DNA of 64,000 nt, taken from Haloflavibacter putidus (GTDB taxonomy: Bacteria; Bacteroidota; Bacteroidia; Flavobacteriales; Flavobacteriaceae). The stretch covers positions 1-64,000 of the forward strand of contig NZ_VIAR01000010.1 in assembly GCF_006546625.1 (NCBI RefSeq), read 5' to 3'. Position 1 is the stretch's first letter. The number at the start of each line of letters is the position of its first letter. The translations under genes and the position numbers were made by a program. Shown here one piece after another: positions 8,735 to 17,822 of the stretch. Under the pieces are notes generated by a model. The model did no database searches. It was not told the DNA's origin and saw only the letters and a program-made list of their open reading frames with translations.

Positions 8735-9607
8735 ATGAACATAAAAATATTATCCCGTAATCCAAATCTTTACTCTACGCAACGCTTGGTAGAAGCTGCC
8801 AAAAAGCGTAAACATAATGTAGAAGTAATAGATCCATTAAAATGTGATATCGTTATAGAAAAAAGACGTCCTAATATATATTATAAAGGTGGTTATATAG
8901 AAGATGTAGACGCTATAATTCCGCGTATTGGCGCTTCTGTTACTTTTTACGGAACTGCGGTAGTACGCCAATTTGAAATGATGGGCGCTTTTACAACCGT
9001 AGGTTCTGAAGCTTTGGTGAGAAGCAGAGACAAATTGCGAAGCTTACAAGTTTTATCGCGCGCAAAAATTGGTTTGCCTAAAACGGTTTTTACCAATTAC
9101 TCTAGGGACGTAGAAGGGGTTATTAAACAAGTAGGCGGGACACCTTTAGTAATAAAATTATTAGAAGGCACGCAAGGTTTAGGCGTAGTTTTGGCAGAAA
9201 CCCGTAACGCAGCAGAATCTGTAATAGAGGCTTTTAACGGCTTGCAAGCCCGTGTAATTGTACAAGAATTTATTAAAGAGGCCAAAGGAGCAGATATTAG
9301 AGCTTTTGTAGTAGACGGCCACGTAGTTGGCGCTATAAAACGACAAGGAAAAGAAGGCGAGTTCCGTTCTAATTTACATCGTGGCGGTTCTGCATCTGTT
9401 ATAGAACTTACAGACGAAGAAGAAGTTGCTGCTGTGCGAGCTGCAAAAGCTATGGGCTTGGGCGTTGCCGGGGTAGATTTATTGCAAAGTGGCAGAGGAC
9501 CTTTAATTCTAGAGGTAAACTCTTCTCCAGGATTAGAAGGTATAGAAAAAGCTACTGAAAAAGATATTGCAAAAAGTGTTATTCGATACATAGAAAAAAA
9601 CGTATAG
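8735..9607 (+). CDS. rimK: RimK-family ATP-grasp alpha-L-glutamate ligase
   Basis: 290 residues. RimK enzymes use ATP to join L-glutamate to a C-terminal carboxylate, in E. coli on ribosomal protein S6. N-terminal pre-ATP-grasp domain ([18 protein letters not shown]), then the ATP-grasp domain with [11 protein letters not shown], the acid motif [20 protein letters not shown] and the metal-binding [13 protein letters not shown] near the end. It sits 4 bases after the RimB-like gene and 4 bases before an aspartoacylase-like gene, so all three should be one operon. S6 as substrate is an inference from the family; a peptide or another protein is possible. Confidence 0.9.
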   Translation: MNIKILSRNPNLYSTQRLVEAAKKRKHNVEVIDPLKCDIVIEKRRPNIYYKGGYIEDVDAIIPRIGASVTFYGTAVVRQFEMMGAFTTVGSEALVRSRDKLRSLQVLSRAKIGLPKTVFTNYSRDVEGVIKQVGGTPLVIKLLEGTQGLGVVLAETRNAAESVIEAFNGLQARVIVQEFIKEAKGADIRAFVVDGHVVGAIKRQGKEGEFRSNLHRGGSASVIELTDEEEVAAVRAAKAMGLGVAGVDLLQSGRGPLILEVNSSPGLEGIEKATEKDIAKSVIRYIEKNV

Positions 9608-9611
9608 AATT

Positions 9612-10580
9612 ATGCGTGACAGTGAAAAAGAAGATGTTTTAGAACTTTTAAACCATAAGATTAAGCCAGGCGAAAGTGCTCGTGTAAATTTTAATACTGC
9701 CAAATTATACACTACCACAGCGGTAGAAGTACCTATTTTAATAGAACGTTCTATCAATCCCGGTCCTACAATATTAATAACCGGTGGCATTCACGGCGAT
9801 GAGATTGCAGGAGTAGAAGTTGTACGACAACTCATTTCTAAAGGAATAAATAAACCTAAACGCGGTACCATAATTTGTATACCGGTGGTAAATGTTTTTG
9901 GTTTTCTGAATTTAAAAAGAGAATTTCCAGACGGTCGCGATTTAAACCGCATGTTTCCCGGCTCAAAAACCGGCGCTTTAGCCAGCCGATTTGCATATCA
10001 ATTTACCCACGAGATTCTACCACACGCAGATTTTTGTATGGATTTTCATACCGGTGGCTCTACTCGTTACAACGCTGCACAAATTAGAGTGCAAGAAGGT
10101 GATGAAGATATCTTTGAATTAGCAAAAATTTTTAATGCACCTTTTACCGTATTTTCTAAAACCATTGCAAAATCTTACAGAGGAGCCTGTGCCAAATTAG
10201 GCAAACCTATTTTATTATTTGAAGGCGGAAAGTCTTTAGAAAACGATAAAACCATTTCTAAATATGGCGTTGATGGCGTAATGCGAATCTTAAAGCATTT
10301 TGATATGCTACAAGGCAATTTTGAAGTTTCCGAACCGGACTTTACCAATATACTCATTAAAAAAAGCCAATGGATGCGTGCCAAATACAGTGGTTTGCTA
10401 CACGTTAAAATACCTATTGGTAAATTTGTAGAGAAAGGCGAATATATTGCAATAATTACCGATCCGTATGGTAGTTTTAGACATAAAGTACGTGCTTCCA
10501 ACACCGGTTATATAATAAATGTAAACCAATCTGCTATTGTATACCAAGGCGATGCAATTTTTCATATTTCCAAAAATTAG
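9612..10580 (+). CDS. Succinylglutamate desuccinylase/aspartoacylase-family zinc enzyme
   Basis: 322 residues, M14-like zinc hydrolase fold. Metal ligands are visible as His61 and Glu64 in GGIHGDEIAGVEVV and His146 in DFHTGGS; substrate-carboxylate contacts are likely in FPDGRDLNRMFPG. The C-terminal part (from about 245) is a beta-rich domain with SGLLHVKIPIGKFVEKGEYI, as in other AstE/AspA-like proteins. Members hydrolyse an amide bond next to a carboxylate. Directly behind rimK, the natural guess is removal or processing of the residues RimK adds, but that is inference. It ends 5 bases before the next start. Confidence 0.85.
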   Translation: MRDSEKEDVLELLNHKIKPGESARVNFNTAKLYTTTAVEVPILIERSINPGPTILITGGIHGDEIAGVEVVRQLISKGINKPKRGTIICIPVVNVFGFLNLKREFPDGRDLNRMFPGSKTGALASRFAYQFTHEILPHADFCMDFHTGGSTRYNAAQIRVQEGDEDIFELAKIFNAPFTVFSKTIAKSYRGACAKLGKPILLFEGGKSLENDKTISKYGVDGVMRILKHFDMLQGNFEVSEPDFTNILIKKSQWMRAKYSGLLHVKIPIGKFVEKGEYIAIITDPYGSFRHKVRASNTGYIINVNQSAIVYQGDAIFHISKN

Positions 10581-10585
10581 ACGGA

Positions 10586-11152
10586 ATGTTAAAAAAAGAA
10601 CTTCGGGAAAAATATAAACAAAAAAGAAAAGCTTTATCTGCGGAAGAAATTGACGAAAAGAGCTTAACAATAGCCAACAAACTATTAGAACTACCTATTT
10701 GGGATTACACCTATTACCATATTTTTTTAAGTATTGAAAAACAGCAAGAAGTAAATACCGAGTTTCTCCTACATATTTTAAGCGGAAAAGACAAGAATAT
10801 TGTGGTTTCTAAAAGCGATTTTAAAATCCACCAAATGACCAACATTTTACTTACCGATAATACCAATCTAAAAGTAAATAAATGGGGCATCCCAGAGCCT
10901 ACCGAAGGCATAGAAATTATGCCAAAAAAAATACAAGTGGTTTTTGTACCGCTTTTGGCTTTTGATATAAACGGCCACCGCACCGGTTACGGAAAAGGTT
11001 TTTACGATAGATTTTTAGATACTTGCGCCCCAAACACCCTAAAAATTGGTCTTAGTTTTTTTTTCGCGGAAGCTAAAATTGAAGACACCAACCCACACGA
11101 CAAAAAATTAGATTATTGTGTAACCCCTAATGAGATTTATAAGTTTTCTTGA
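10586..11152 (+). CDS. 5-formyltetrahydrofolate cyclo-ligase
   Basis: 188 residues. Converts 5-formyl-THF to 5,10-methenyl-THF with ATP (EC 6.3.3.2), returning folate to the one-carbon pool. The N-terminal basic ATP-binding segment (LKKELREKYKQKRKALS) and the C-terminal signature GYGKGFYDRFLD are present. It lies 5 bases after the aspartoacylase-like gene and shares its strand, so it is probably the last gene of that operon, although its folate role has no obvious link to the other three. It converges on lspA with 5 bases between the stop codons and no visible hairpin terminator. Confidence 0.92.
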   Translation: MLKKELREKYKQKRKALSAEEIDEKSLTIANKLLELPIWDYTYYHIFLSIEKQQEVNTEFLLHILSGKDKNIVVSKSDFKIHQMTNILLTDNTNLKVNKWGIPEPTEGIEIMPKKIQVVFVPLLAFDINGHRTGYGKGFYDRFLDTCAPNTLKIGLSFFFAEAKIEDTNPHDKKLDYCVTPNEIYKFS

Positions 11153-11157
11153 AATAA

Positions 11158-11778
11158 TTATTTCTTGGCTTCTTTCTCTTCTTCCTGCGGAAAAGCTTGT
11201 TTGTTAAAAAACAACAATAAAATTACGCCAATTGTTATAGCAGAATCTGCAATGTTAAACACCGGTTCAAAAAAAGTAAAGTAGTTGCCACCCCAAAATG
11301 GGATCCACTCCGGCAAATAACCGCTCCACAGCGGGAAATAAAGCATATCTACTACTTTACCGTGAAAAAGCGTACCATAACCGCCCGCATCTGGCAGAAA
11401 AGTCGCAATTTGATTATGGCTGTCGTTAAAAATAATTCCGTAAAAAACCGAGTCTATAATATTACCAAAAGCTCCGGCAAAAATTAAGGCAATAGAAATA
11501 AGTAAGATTTTAGAGCCGTTTTTTCTGGCAGAATCCCAAAGCCAATAACCTATACCTACAATGGCCACCAGTCTAAAAAGTGTAAGAAAAAGCTTACCGT
11601 ATTGCCCGGGAATTTTTGCGCCCCAAGCCATACCTTCATTTTCTACAAAAAGAATTCTAAACCAATCAAAGACTTTAATTTCATCGCCAAGGGCAAAATT
11701 GGTCTTTATATAGAACTTAGAAATTTGATCGATGATCAAAATTACCAAAATGAGCCAGGAAGCTTTTTTTAACGACAT
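11158..11778 (-). CDS. lspA: Lipoprotein signal peptidase (signal peptidase II)
   Basis: 206 residues, longer than the roughly 160 of E. coli but usual for Bacteroidota. An inner-membrane aspartic protease that removes signal peptides from prolipoproteins. Four membrane spans are apparent. Conserved motifs are FVENEGMAWG and the two catalytic-aspartate blocks GAFGNIIDSVFYG and FNIADSAITIG. The C-terminus is a charged cytoplasmic tail. It lies 34 bases downstream of the adhesin-like gene and in the ileS / TraR-like / lspA neighbourhood common in this group. Confidence 0.95.
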   Translation of the reverse strand: MSLKKASWLILVILIIDQISKFYIKTNFALGDEIKVFDWFRILFVENEGMAWGAKIPGQYGKLFLTLFRLVAIVGIGYWLWDSARKNGSKILLISIALIFAGAFGNIIDSVFYGIIFNDSHNQIATFLPDAGGYGTLFHGKVVDMLYFPLWSGYLPEWIPFWGGNYFTFFEPVFNIADSAITIGVILLLFFNKQAFPQEEEKEAKK

Positions 11779-11812
11779 TTACTTAAAATTTTGGCGGTAA
11801 AAATACATTTTT

Positions 11813-12439
11813 TTATTCAATTTTTTTCACAACTATATCGCCAGAGATAGATTTTACTTTAATTAGGTTACCAAAACCTACACGCGGGTCTATTTTTACT
11901 GCTCCTAAATTAGATTTTGCTTCTACTTCTGCTTGTTTTGTTTTTACAAATACATCGCCGGTATAGGTTACAACAAATGCTTTTCCGGTAAAGTTAGATA
12001 AGCTGCATTGCCCTGCTTTAAGTTCGGTTTCCAGGTATTTAAAAGCGCCATTTGCATAAACAGATGCCAAGTTAGAAAGTACAACTACCTTAAAGTTTTG
12101 TGGCACATCTATTTCTAGATTTAGGGCAAATACTTTGTGGGCTGCCAATTTATCTTGCCCGCCAAGCAATAGTTTGTTGTAATGCGATTCTAGTTTTAGT
12201 TCTTTGCCTTCTATACTGTTTTTTATATAAATATCCTGCAAGTATTCTCCCTCTGCCGTTACGCTGTAGCGGATAGTTTTTCGCTTGGAAGCATTTATGG
12301 TAATTTTAAAAACCTCATCGGCTTGTACAAAAACGCTGCTAATATCTTTAGCCGAAATAATGGTTGTTTTGGTGCGTTGCGCGAAGCAATTATTTCCGTA
12401 AAGGAAAAAAACCAATAAGACAACCGTTAAATTTTTCAT
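11813..12439 (-). CDS. Secreted beta-helix-like protein (DUF2807/DUF4097-type)
   Basis: 208 residues. Signal peptide MKNLTVVLLVFFLYGNNCFA, with cleavage before QRT. The rest is a run of short beta strands with repeated patterns such as SVYANGAFKYLETELKAGQC and GDVFVKTKQAEVEAKSNLG, the layout of the putative auto-transporter adhesin (head GIN, DUF2807) and DUF4097 folds. No enzyme motif is seen; a structural or surface role is likely but not proven. It sits between lspA and a strong terminator that follows the TraR-like gene, so it needs its own promoter. A TTCCGTAAAG copy falls inside the signal-peptide codons. Confidence 0.6.
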   Translation of the reverse strand: MKNLTVVLLVFFLYGNNCFAQRTKTTIISAKDISSVFVQADEVFKITINASKRKTIRYSVTAEGEYLQDIYIKNSIEGKELKLESHYNKLLLGGQDKLAAHKVFALNLEIDVPQNFKVVVLSNLASVYANGAFKYLETELKAGQCSLSNFTGKAFVVTYTGDVFVKTKQAEVEAKSNLGAVKIDPRVGFGNLIKVKSISGDIVVKKIE

Positions 12440-12447
12440 AGCCGAAA

Positions 12448-12518
12448 AATAAAAAAAAGCTGCTTCAATCCGTCTTAAAATATACTCCTAAAAATAGGCA
12501 CGGTATTGAAACAGCTTT
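12448..12518 (-). terminator. Long hairpin terminator after the ileS / TraR-like unit
   Basis: AAAGCTGCTTCAAT (12456-12469) pairs with ATTGAAACAGCTTT (12505-12518) with one G-U, and CCGT (12470-12473) continues with ACGG (12500-12503). A smaller CCT/AGG hairpin is possible in the loop. On the minus strand the stem runs into TTTTTTTTTA, a clear U-tract. It separates the ileS / TraR-like transcript from the adhesin-like gene. Confidence 0.8.
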
Positions 12519-12537
12519 CTAAATGCAGAAGCAATAA

Positions 12538-12936
12538 TTATTGCTGCATATTTTTTGCTTCTATGCTTAGCGTAGCGTGCGGCACCAATCTTAAGCGTTC
12601 TTTTTTGATTAGTTTACCGGTTACACGGCAAATACCGTAGGTTTTATTTTCTATACGTACCAACGCATTTTTTAAATCGCGAATAAACTTTTCTTGGCGT
12701 ATGGCCAATTGGGAGTTTGCTTCTTTGCTCATTGTTTTGCTGCCCTCGTCAAAGGCTTTAAACGTTGGCGATGTGTCGTCTGTACCATTTGAGCTATCGT
12801 TCATATACGCGCTTTGGTACATTTCTAATTGTTGAGTAGCTTTTACTATTTTATCTTCTATAATAGCTTTAAACTCTGCCAACTCTGCGTCTGTAAACCT
12901 TTCTTTTTGTGTATTTTGTGCTTCTTGTGTTGTCAT
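12538..12936 (-). CDS. TraR/DksA-family protein with a degenerate zinc finger
   Basis: 132 residues, cytoplasmic. A long helical N-terminal half (FTDAELAEFKAIIEDKIVKA ... AIRQEKFIRDLKNALVRIEN) leads into the DksA-type block YGICRVTGKLIKKERLRLVP. In classical DksA four cysteines hold zinc; here only the first remains, with Thr, Ser and Ala at the other three positions. Family members bind RNA polymerase through the secondary channel, and zinc-free members exist. Asp-Asp-Thr (DDTSP) sits near the predicted coiled-coil tip. The gene starts 2 bases after the ileS stop and is surely co-transcribed with it. Confidence 0.85.
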   Translation of the reverse strand: MTTQEAQNTQKERFTDAELAEFKAIIEDKIVKATQQLEMYQSAYMNDSSNGTDDTSPTFKAFDEGSKTMSKEANSQLAIRQEKFIRDLKNALVRIENKTYGICRVTGKLIKKERLRLVPHATLSIEAKNMQQ

Positions 12937-12938
12937 AG

Positions 12939-15900
12939 TTAGTGTTTTTTTATGGCCAATTGGGTATTTACATCATCAAAATTTATCGCTATCCCATTGT
13001 CCAAATTGCTTTCTACAATTTCGAGTTTTGCAGTAAGCGTTTCGTTTTTAATATATGTCTTGTTATCATTAACGGCATCCTCGATCATCCCGTCACTTTT
13101 AATTTTTACCTCAATTTTATCGGTAACTTCAAAACCGGAATCTTTTCGTAAGTTTTGAATTCTGTTTACTAATTCTCGCGCTATTCCTTCTTTTATTAAT
13201 TCTGGTGTAAGGCTAACATCTAATGCTACGGTTAGACCGCTGTTGCTGGCTACTAACCATCCCTCAATATCTTCTGAAGCTATTTCTACTTCGTTGAGCT
13301 GCAACATAGTCATTTTCTGGTTAATTTCAATATTTATTTGGCCTTCTTTTTCCAGTTTTGCAATATCTTCCGGACCCATTGTTTTTATGGCTGCCACCAC
13401 TTTTTTCATGTCTTTGCCAAATCGCGGCCCTAAGACTTTAAAGTTTGGTTTTACGGTTTTCACCAAAATACCGGAAGCATCGTCTATAAGCTCTATTTCT
13501 TTTACGTTTACTTCAGATTTAATCAAATTTGCTACTGCATTTATCTCTTCTTTTACCGCATCGTCCAACACCGGAATCATAATTCTCTGTAAGGGTTGTC
13601 GTACTTTTATCATTTCTTTTTTCCGTAAAGACAAAACCAACGAAGAAATGATTTGCGCTTTGTGCATTTTCTGCTCCAATCCTTTATCTATAAAGGTTTC
13701 TTCTTGTTTTGGAAACTCTGCTAAATGTACACTTTCTGCAGTATCTTTTTTAGTAACCTGTGTTAAATCTTTATACAACGCATCCATATAAAAAGGCGCT
13801 ATTGGTGCCGCCAATTTAGCTACATTTTCTAAGCAAGTATATAAAGTTTGGTAAGCAGAAATCTTATCTGCATTGTATTGGTCTTCGCCGGAATTGATTT
13901 GGGCTGCGGGTTTCCAGAAACGTCTTCTGCTTAAACGCACAAACCAGTTGCTTAGGTTTTCTTGTACAAATTCTGAAATTGCTCGCGCAGCCTTGGTAGG
14001 CTCGTAATTAGAATAGAATTTTTCTACTTTACCAATAAGTGTATGCAATTCTGAAAGTACCCATCGATCTATTTCTGGTCTTTCTGCAATTGGTATTTCT
14101 GCTTCGGCATAGGTAAAGTTGTCTATGTTCGCGTAAAGTGCAAAAAAGTTGTACGTGTTATATAAAGTTCCAAAAAACTTTCTTCTTACTTCTGCAATTC
14201 CTTCTATATCAAATTTTAAATTATCCCAAGGATTGGCGTTGGCAATCATATACCAACGGGTAGCATCTGGTCCAAAAGCTGCCAAAGTCTCAAACGGATC
14301 TACGGCATTGCCCAAACGTTTAGACATTTTTTGGCCGTTTTTATCTAATACCAAACCGTTAGAAACTACATTTTTATAGGCCACATCGTCAAACATTAAA
14401 GTTGCGATGGCGTGCAAGGTATAAAACCAGCCGCGTGTTTGGTCTACGCCTTCGGCTATAAAATCTGCTTTACGTTCTGATTTTTCTACAATTTCTTTGT
14501 TTTCAAACGGATAGTGCCATTGTGCGTAAGGCATAGAACCGGAGTCAAACCATACGTCTATTAAATCTGCTTCGCGGTGCATGGTTTTGCCAGATGGCGC
14601 TACCAATTTAATTTTATCTACAATATTTTTATGCAAATCTATTTTATCGTAATTTTCTTCGGACATATCGCCTACCACAAAATCTTCAAAAATATCTTTT
14701 TGCATCACGCCGGCTTCCACGGCTTTTTGCATCTCTTTTTTTAATTCGGCCACCGAGCCAATTATCAATTCTTCTTTGCCATCTTCTGTGCGCCAAATAG
14801 GCAACGGAATTCCCCAAAATCTGGAGCGCGATAAATTCCAATCGTTGGCATTGGCTAACCAGTTACCAAAGCGGCCTTCGCCGGTAGAGGCAGGTTTCCA
14901 GTTTATACCTTTGTTTAACTCGTGCATCCGGTCTTTTACCTCAGTTACTTTAATAAACCAAGAATCTAACGGATAATATAAAATAGGTTTATCTGTACGC
15001 CAGCAATTTGGATAACTATGTACGTATTTTTCTACTTTAAAAGCTTTGTTTTCTTCTTTTAACTTAATGGCAATTTCTACATCTACCGATTTTTCTGGCG
15101 CCTCACCTTCGTCATAATATTCGTTTTTAACATACTTGCCGGCAAGCTCGCCCATTTGCTCTCTAAAACGGCCTTGTAAATCTACCAGCGGCACCAAATT
15201 ACCGTTCTCGTCTTTTACCAACATTGGCGGAATTTCTGGTGTTGCCTTTTTAGCAACCATCGCATCGTCTGCCCCAAAAGTTGGTGCGGTATGTACAATT
15301 CCTGTACCGTCTTCTGTAGTTACAAAATCTCCGGCAATTACCCTAAAGGCATTTTCAGGATTGTCGTGCGGCAAAGCATAAGGTAAAAGTTGTTCGTATT
15401 GAACACCAACTAAATCTTTACCTTTAAATTTTTTGCCAATCCAATACGGTATTTTTTTACTTTCTTTTGTATAAGCTTGTAAATCTTCTTCGTTTTCTAC
15501 CTGCTCAAATTTTTTATCAAATTGTTGTTTTGCCAAAGCTTCTGCAACAATTATGGTAATTGGCTCGAAAGTATATTGGTTATAAGTTTTTACCAATACA
15601 TAATCTATTTTTGGGCCAACGGTCAAAGCCGTGTTACTAGGCAGCGTCCAAGGTGTGGTTGTCCAGGCAATAAGATTAATTTCGCCTTCGTTTTTAAGAA
15701 AATCTGGTAGGCTTTCTTCTTTTGCTTTAAATTGTGCAGTTACCGTAGTATCTGTAACGTCTTGATAAGTACCGGGTTGGTTAAGTTCGTGCGAGCTTAA
15801 ACCGGTTCCTGCTTTTGGTGAAAATGGCTGAATGGTATAGCCTTTGTAAATAAGGCCTTTTTTATAAATTTCAGAAAGCAAATACCAAACGCTTTCCATA

Positions 15901-16370
15901 TATTTTGATTTATAGGTAATATATGGATCGTCCATATTTACCCAATAACCCATTTTTTCGGTAAGGTCCTTCCAAACATCGGTGTAGCGCATTACGGCAT
16001 TTTTACAAGCGTCGTTATAATCTTCTACGCTAATTTTTGAGCCAATGTCTTCTTTGGTAATTCCCAGTTCTTTTTCTACGCCCAACTCTACCGGCAAACC
16101 GTGCGTATCCCAACCGGCTTTTCGTTTTACCTGAAAACCTTGTTGGGTTTTAAACCTACAAAAAATGTCTTTGATGGTTCTTGCCATCACGTGATGAATA
16201 CCGGGCAGGCCATTTGCAGAAGGAGGTCCTTCAAAAAACACGTAAGGTTTGTTTGCATCTCGGGTAGAGATACTTTTTTCAAAAATGTTTTGCTTTTCCC
16301 AAAAATCGCGTGTTTCTTTAGCTACTTTGGGCAAGTCCAGCTCTTTATATTCTGCAAATTTTTTATTCAT
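12939..16370 (-). CDS. ileS: Isoleucyl-tRNA synthetase
   Basis: 1143 residues, the long form usual in Bacteroidota. Class I synthetase charging tRNA-Ile. The HIGH-type motif reads GLPGIHHVMAR near residue 55, KMSKRLGNAVDPF is intact, and the large CP1 editing domain lies between them (TTPWTLPSNTAL ... DGTGIVHTAPTFGADD). A C-terminal anticodon-binding and DUF5915-like extension follows. A sense-strand CTTTACGGAA copy encodes part of SLRKKEM. It is the first gene of a two-gene unit with the TraR-like protein. Long open frames on the opposite strand here are shadows. Confidence 0.97.
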   Translation of the reverse strand: MNKKFAEYKELDLPKVAKETRDFWEKQNIFEKSISTRDANKPYVFFEGPPSANGLPGIHHVMARTIKDIFCRFKTQQGFQVKRKAGWDTHGLPVELGVEKELGITKEDIGSKISVEDYNDACKNAVMRYTDVWKDLTEKMGYWVNMDDPYITYKSKYMESVWYLLSEIYKKGLIYKGYTIQPFSPKAGTGLSSHELNQPGTYQDVTDTTVTAQFKAKEESLPDFLKNEGEINLIAWTTTPWTLPSNTALTVGPKIDYVLVKTYNQYTFEPITIIVAEALAKQQFDKKFEQVENEEDLQAYTKESKKIPYWIGKKFKGKDLVGVQYEQLLPYALPHDNPENAFRVIAGDFVTTEDGTGIVHTAPTFGADDAMVAKKATPEIPPMLVKDENGNLVPLVDLQGRFREQMGELAGKYVKNEYYDEGEAPEKSVDVEIAIKLKEENKAFKVEKYVHSYPNCWRTDKPILYYPLDSWFIKVTEVKDRMHELNKGINWKPASTGEGRFGNWLANANDWNLSRSRFWGIPLPIWRTEDGKEELIIGSVAELKKEMQKAVEAGVMQKDIFEDFVVGDMSEENYDKIDLHKNIVDKIKLVAPSGKTMHREADLIDVWFDSGSMPYAQWHYPFENKEIVEKSERKADFIAEGVDQTRGWFYTLHAIATLMFDDVAYKNVVSNGLVLDKNGQKMSKRLGNAVDPFETLAAFGPDATRWYMIANANPWDNLKFDIEGIAEVRRKFFGTLYNTYNFFALYANIDNFTYAEAEIPIAERPEIDRWVLSELHTLIGKVEKFYSNYEPTKAARAISEFVQENLSNWFVRLSRRRFWKPAAQINSGEDQYNADKISAYQTLYTCLENVAKLAAPIAPFYMDALYKDLTQVTKKDTAESVHLAEFPKQEETFIDKGLEQKMHKAQIISSLVLSLRKKEMIKVRQPLQRIMIPVLDDAVKEEINAVANLIKSEVNVKEIELIDDASGILVKTVKPNFKVLGPRFGKDMKKVVAAIKTMGPEDIAKLEKEGQINIEINQKMTMLQLNEVEIASEDIEGWLVASNSGLTVALDVSLTPELIKEGIARELVNRIQNLRKDSGFEVTDKIEVKIKSDGMIEDAVNDNKTYIKNETLTAKLEIVESNLDNGIAINFDDVNTQLAIKKH

Positions 16371-16512
16371 GAATATGCCTTTTTTAATAGTCTGCGAAAT
16401 TAAGGAATTTTGCCAAACAGAGACTGCAAAAAATAAAAAAACCTATCCCTTTGATGGTTAAATATTTATAATTTAACTTATCGTAAATTATTTTTATTAA
16501 AACAGCTTTCTG

Positions 16513-16520
16513 TATATTTG
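16513..16520 (+). promoter_or_regulatory. -7 box (TATATTTG) upstream of the TerB-like gene
   Basis: Exact TAnnTTTG, ending 24 bases before the ATG at 16545. No TTG is seen at the ideal -33 distance. Confidence 0.5.
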
Positions 16521-16544
16521 TTTTAACAAACACAAAAACTCATT

Positions 16545-16973
16545 ATGTCGTTTACAGATTTATTTGATTCAGGGCATCACCAGCGCAATATTGGTCGTTT
16601 TGCAGCCATTGTAAATATTGCCTCAGTAGATGGCGAAATTAACGCAGAAGAAGAACGCGTTTTAAAACGATTGGCAAAAAAACTTGGCATAGAAGAAGAT
16701 GAATATGCCAAAATTATTAAAAATCCTACCGGCTATCCGGTAAATCCGCCTAACTCTGCTGCAAAAAGATTAGAACGTCTTTACGAAGTACTTATCGTGA
16801 TTTTTGCCGATCATAATATGGATAAAGACGAAGAATTTATGCTTAAAAAATATGCAGTAGCTTTAGGTTTTGACCCAGAAACTTCGCAAGCAATTATAGA
16901 TCGTTCAGTAAGTATATTAGGTGGCAGATTAAGTTTTGACGATTACTTGTATTTATTAGAACGCAAAGATTAA
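16545..16973 (+). CDS. TerB-like (tellurite-resistance family) protein
   Basis: 142 residues, all-alpha and cytoplasmic. The helical TerB core is recognisable by paired acidic motifs, NIASVDGEINAEEERVLKRL and IFADHNMDKDEEFMLKKYAV, which resemble metal-binding loops of the family. The biochemical role of single TerB-like proteins is poorly known, and no other ter genes are nearby, so the name tellurite resistance should not be read literally. A single gene with its own promoter, divergent from ileS. Confidence 0.8.
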   Translation: MSFTDLFDSGHHQRNIGRFAAIVNIASVDGEINAEEERVLKRLAKKLGIEEDEYAKIIKNPTGYPVNPPNSAAKRLERLYEVLIVIFADHNMDKDEEFMLKKYAVALGFDPETSQAIIDRSVSILGGRLSFDDYLYLLERKD

Positions 16974-17095
16974 TTTTTTTGGCTGTAGCCGAATAATTTT
17001 GTGCTTGGCGCGATAAATTCCGTAAAGGGAGAAGTTTAACTAATAGCGATTAATAGTTAGTCTACCTTTTTAATACAAAAACACATCTATCTATG

Positions 17096-17126
17096 GTTCT
17101 TTATTTGAGAACTATTTGTATATTTG
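17096..17126 (+). promoter_or_regulatory. higBA promoter with overlapping operator-like palindrome
   Basis: An exact -7 box TATATTTG (17119-17126) lies 16 bases before the higB ATG. Just upstream, GTTCT (17096-17100) and AGAAC (17108-17112) form an inverted repeat with a 7-base spacer placed over the -33 region. That is where an autorepressing HigA antitoxin would be expected to bind. The motif is seen; the binding is inferred. Confidence 0.5.
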
Positions 17127-17142
17127 TCTTAGTAAATGATCA

Positions 17143-17439
17143 ATGAAACGAATAATTGCGAAAAGTACACTGCGAGAATTCTGGAAAAATCATGCTGACT
17201 CAGAACAATACTTGAAAACTTGGTACGACACAGCAAAAAAAGCAAATTGGTTCTCGCCAAATGATGTAAAACAGACCTACATAACCGCAAGTATATTAAA
17301 GAATGGTCGAGTAGTTTTTAACATTAAAGGAAATTCTTACCGACTTGTAGTCAAGTTCAATTATGAAAAACAATGGGCGTTTATCCGATTCATCGGTACG
17401 CACCCAGAATATGATAAAATTGATGCCGATACGATTTAA
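17143..17439 (+). CDS. higB: HigB-type mRNA interferase toxin
   Basis: 98 residues of the HigB family (RelE-like fold, PF09907), toxins that cut mRNA on the ribosome. Family features seen: the start MKRIIAKSTLREFWKNHADS, the central NIKGNSYRLVVKFNYEKQ and the conserved end FIRFIGTHPEYDKIDADTI. It is followed after 11 bases by an antitoxin gene, toxin first, as is normal for HigBA. The pair sits between two core genes in repeat-rich DNA, in keeping with horizontal gain. Confidence 0.93.
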   Translation: MKRIIAKSTLREFWKNHADSEQYLKTWYDTAKKANWFSPNDVKQTYITASILKNGRVVFNIKGNSYRLVVKFNYEKQWAFIRFIGTHPEYDKIDADTI

Positions 17440-17450
17440 ATAGGACGATT

Positions 17451-17822
17451 ATGAATTTAAAACCGATTAAAACAGATAAAGACTACCAAAACGCACTTAA
17501 TAGATTAGAGGTTATTTTTGATGCCCCAATTGATACCAAGGAAGGAGATGAAGCGGAAATACTCTCGTTGCTTATTGAAAATTACGAAAACGAACACTAC
17601 CCTATCGAGGCACCAGACCCAATTGAAGCAATAAAGATTAGAATGGAAGAACTGAATCTACGTCAAAAAGATTTGGTAGGCATAATTGGTGGAAAAAGTC
17701 GAGTATCAGAGATTCTAAACCGAAAAAAAAGATTAACGGTGGATATGATAAGAGAATTGGAGCAAATTCTTCAAATCTCTGCTTCTGTACTGGTCAATAA
17801 TTATAAACTTGCCAAAAAATAA
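17451..17822 (+). CDS. higA: HigA-type antitoxin with helix-turn-helix
   Basis: 123 residues. The N-terminal half (about 1-60) is acidic and should contact the toxin. The C-terminal half is an XRE-type helix-turn-helix (IKIRMEELNLRQKDLVGIIG, then SRVSEILNRKKRLTVDMIRE), which should bind the palindrome in the higB promoter. Both genes look intact, so the module is probably active. Confidence 0.93.
   Translation: MNLKPIKTDKDYQNALNRLEVIFDAPIDTKEGDEAEILSLLIENYENEHYPIEAPDPIEAIKIRMEELNLRQKDLVGIIGGKSRVSEILNRKKRLTVDMIRELEQILQISASVLVNNYKLAKK

Noticed and set aside
9097-9591. 164-codon minus-strand frame opposite rimK.
   Set aside because: Shadow frame of a clearly conserved gene; no recognisable domain.
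13243-13791. 182-codon plus-strand frame opposite ileS.
   Set aside because: Shadow of ileS; Ser/Ile-rich composition with no domain.
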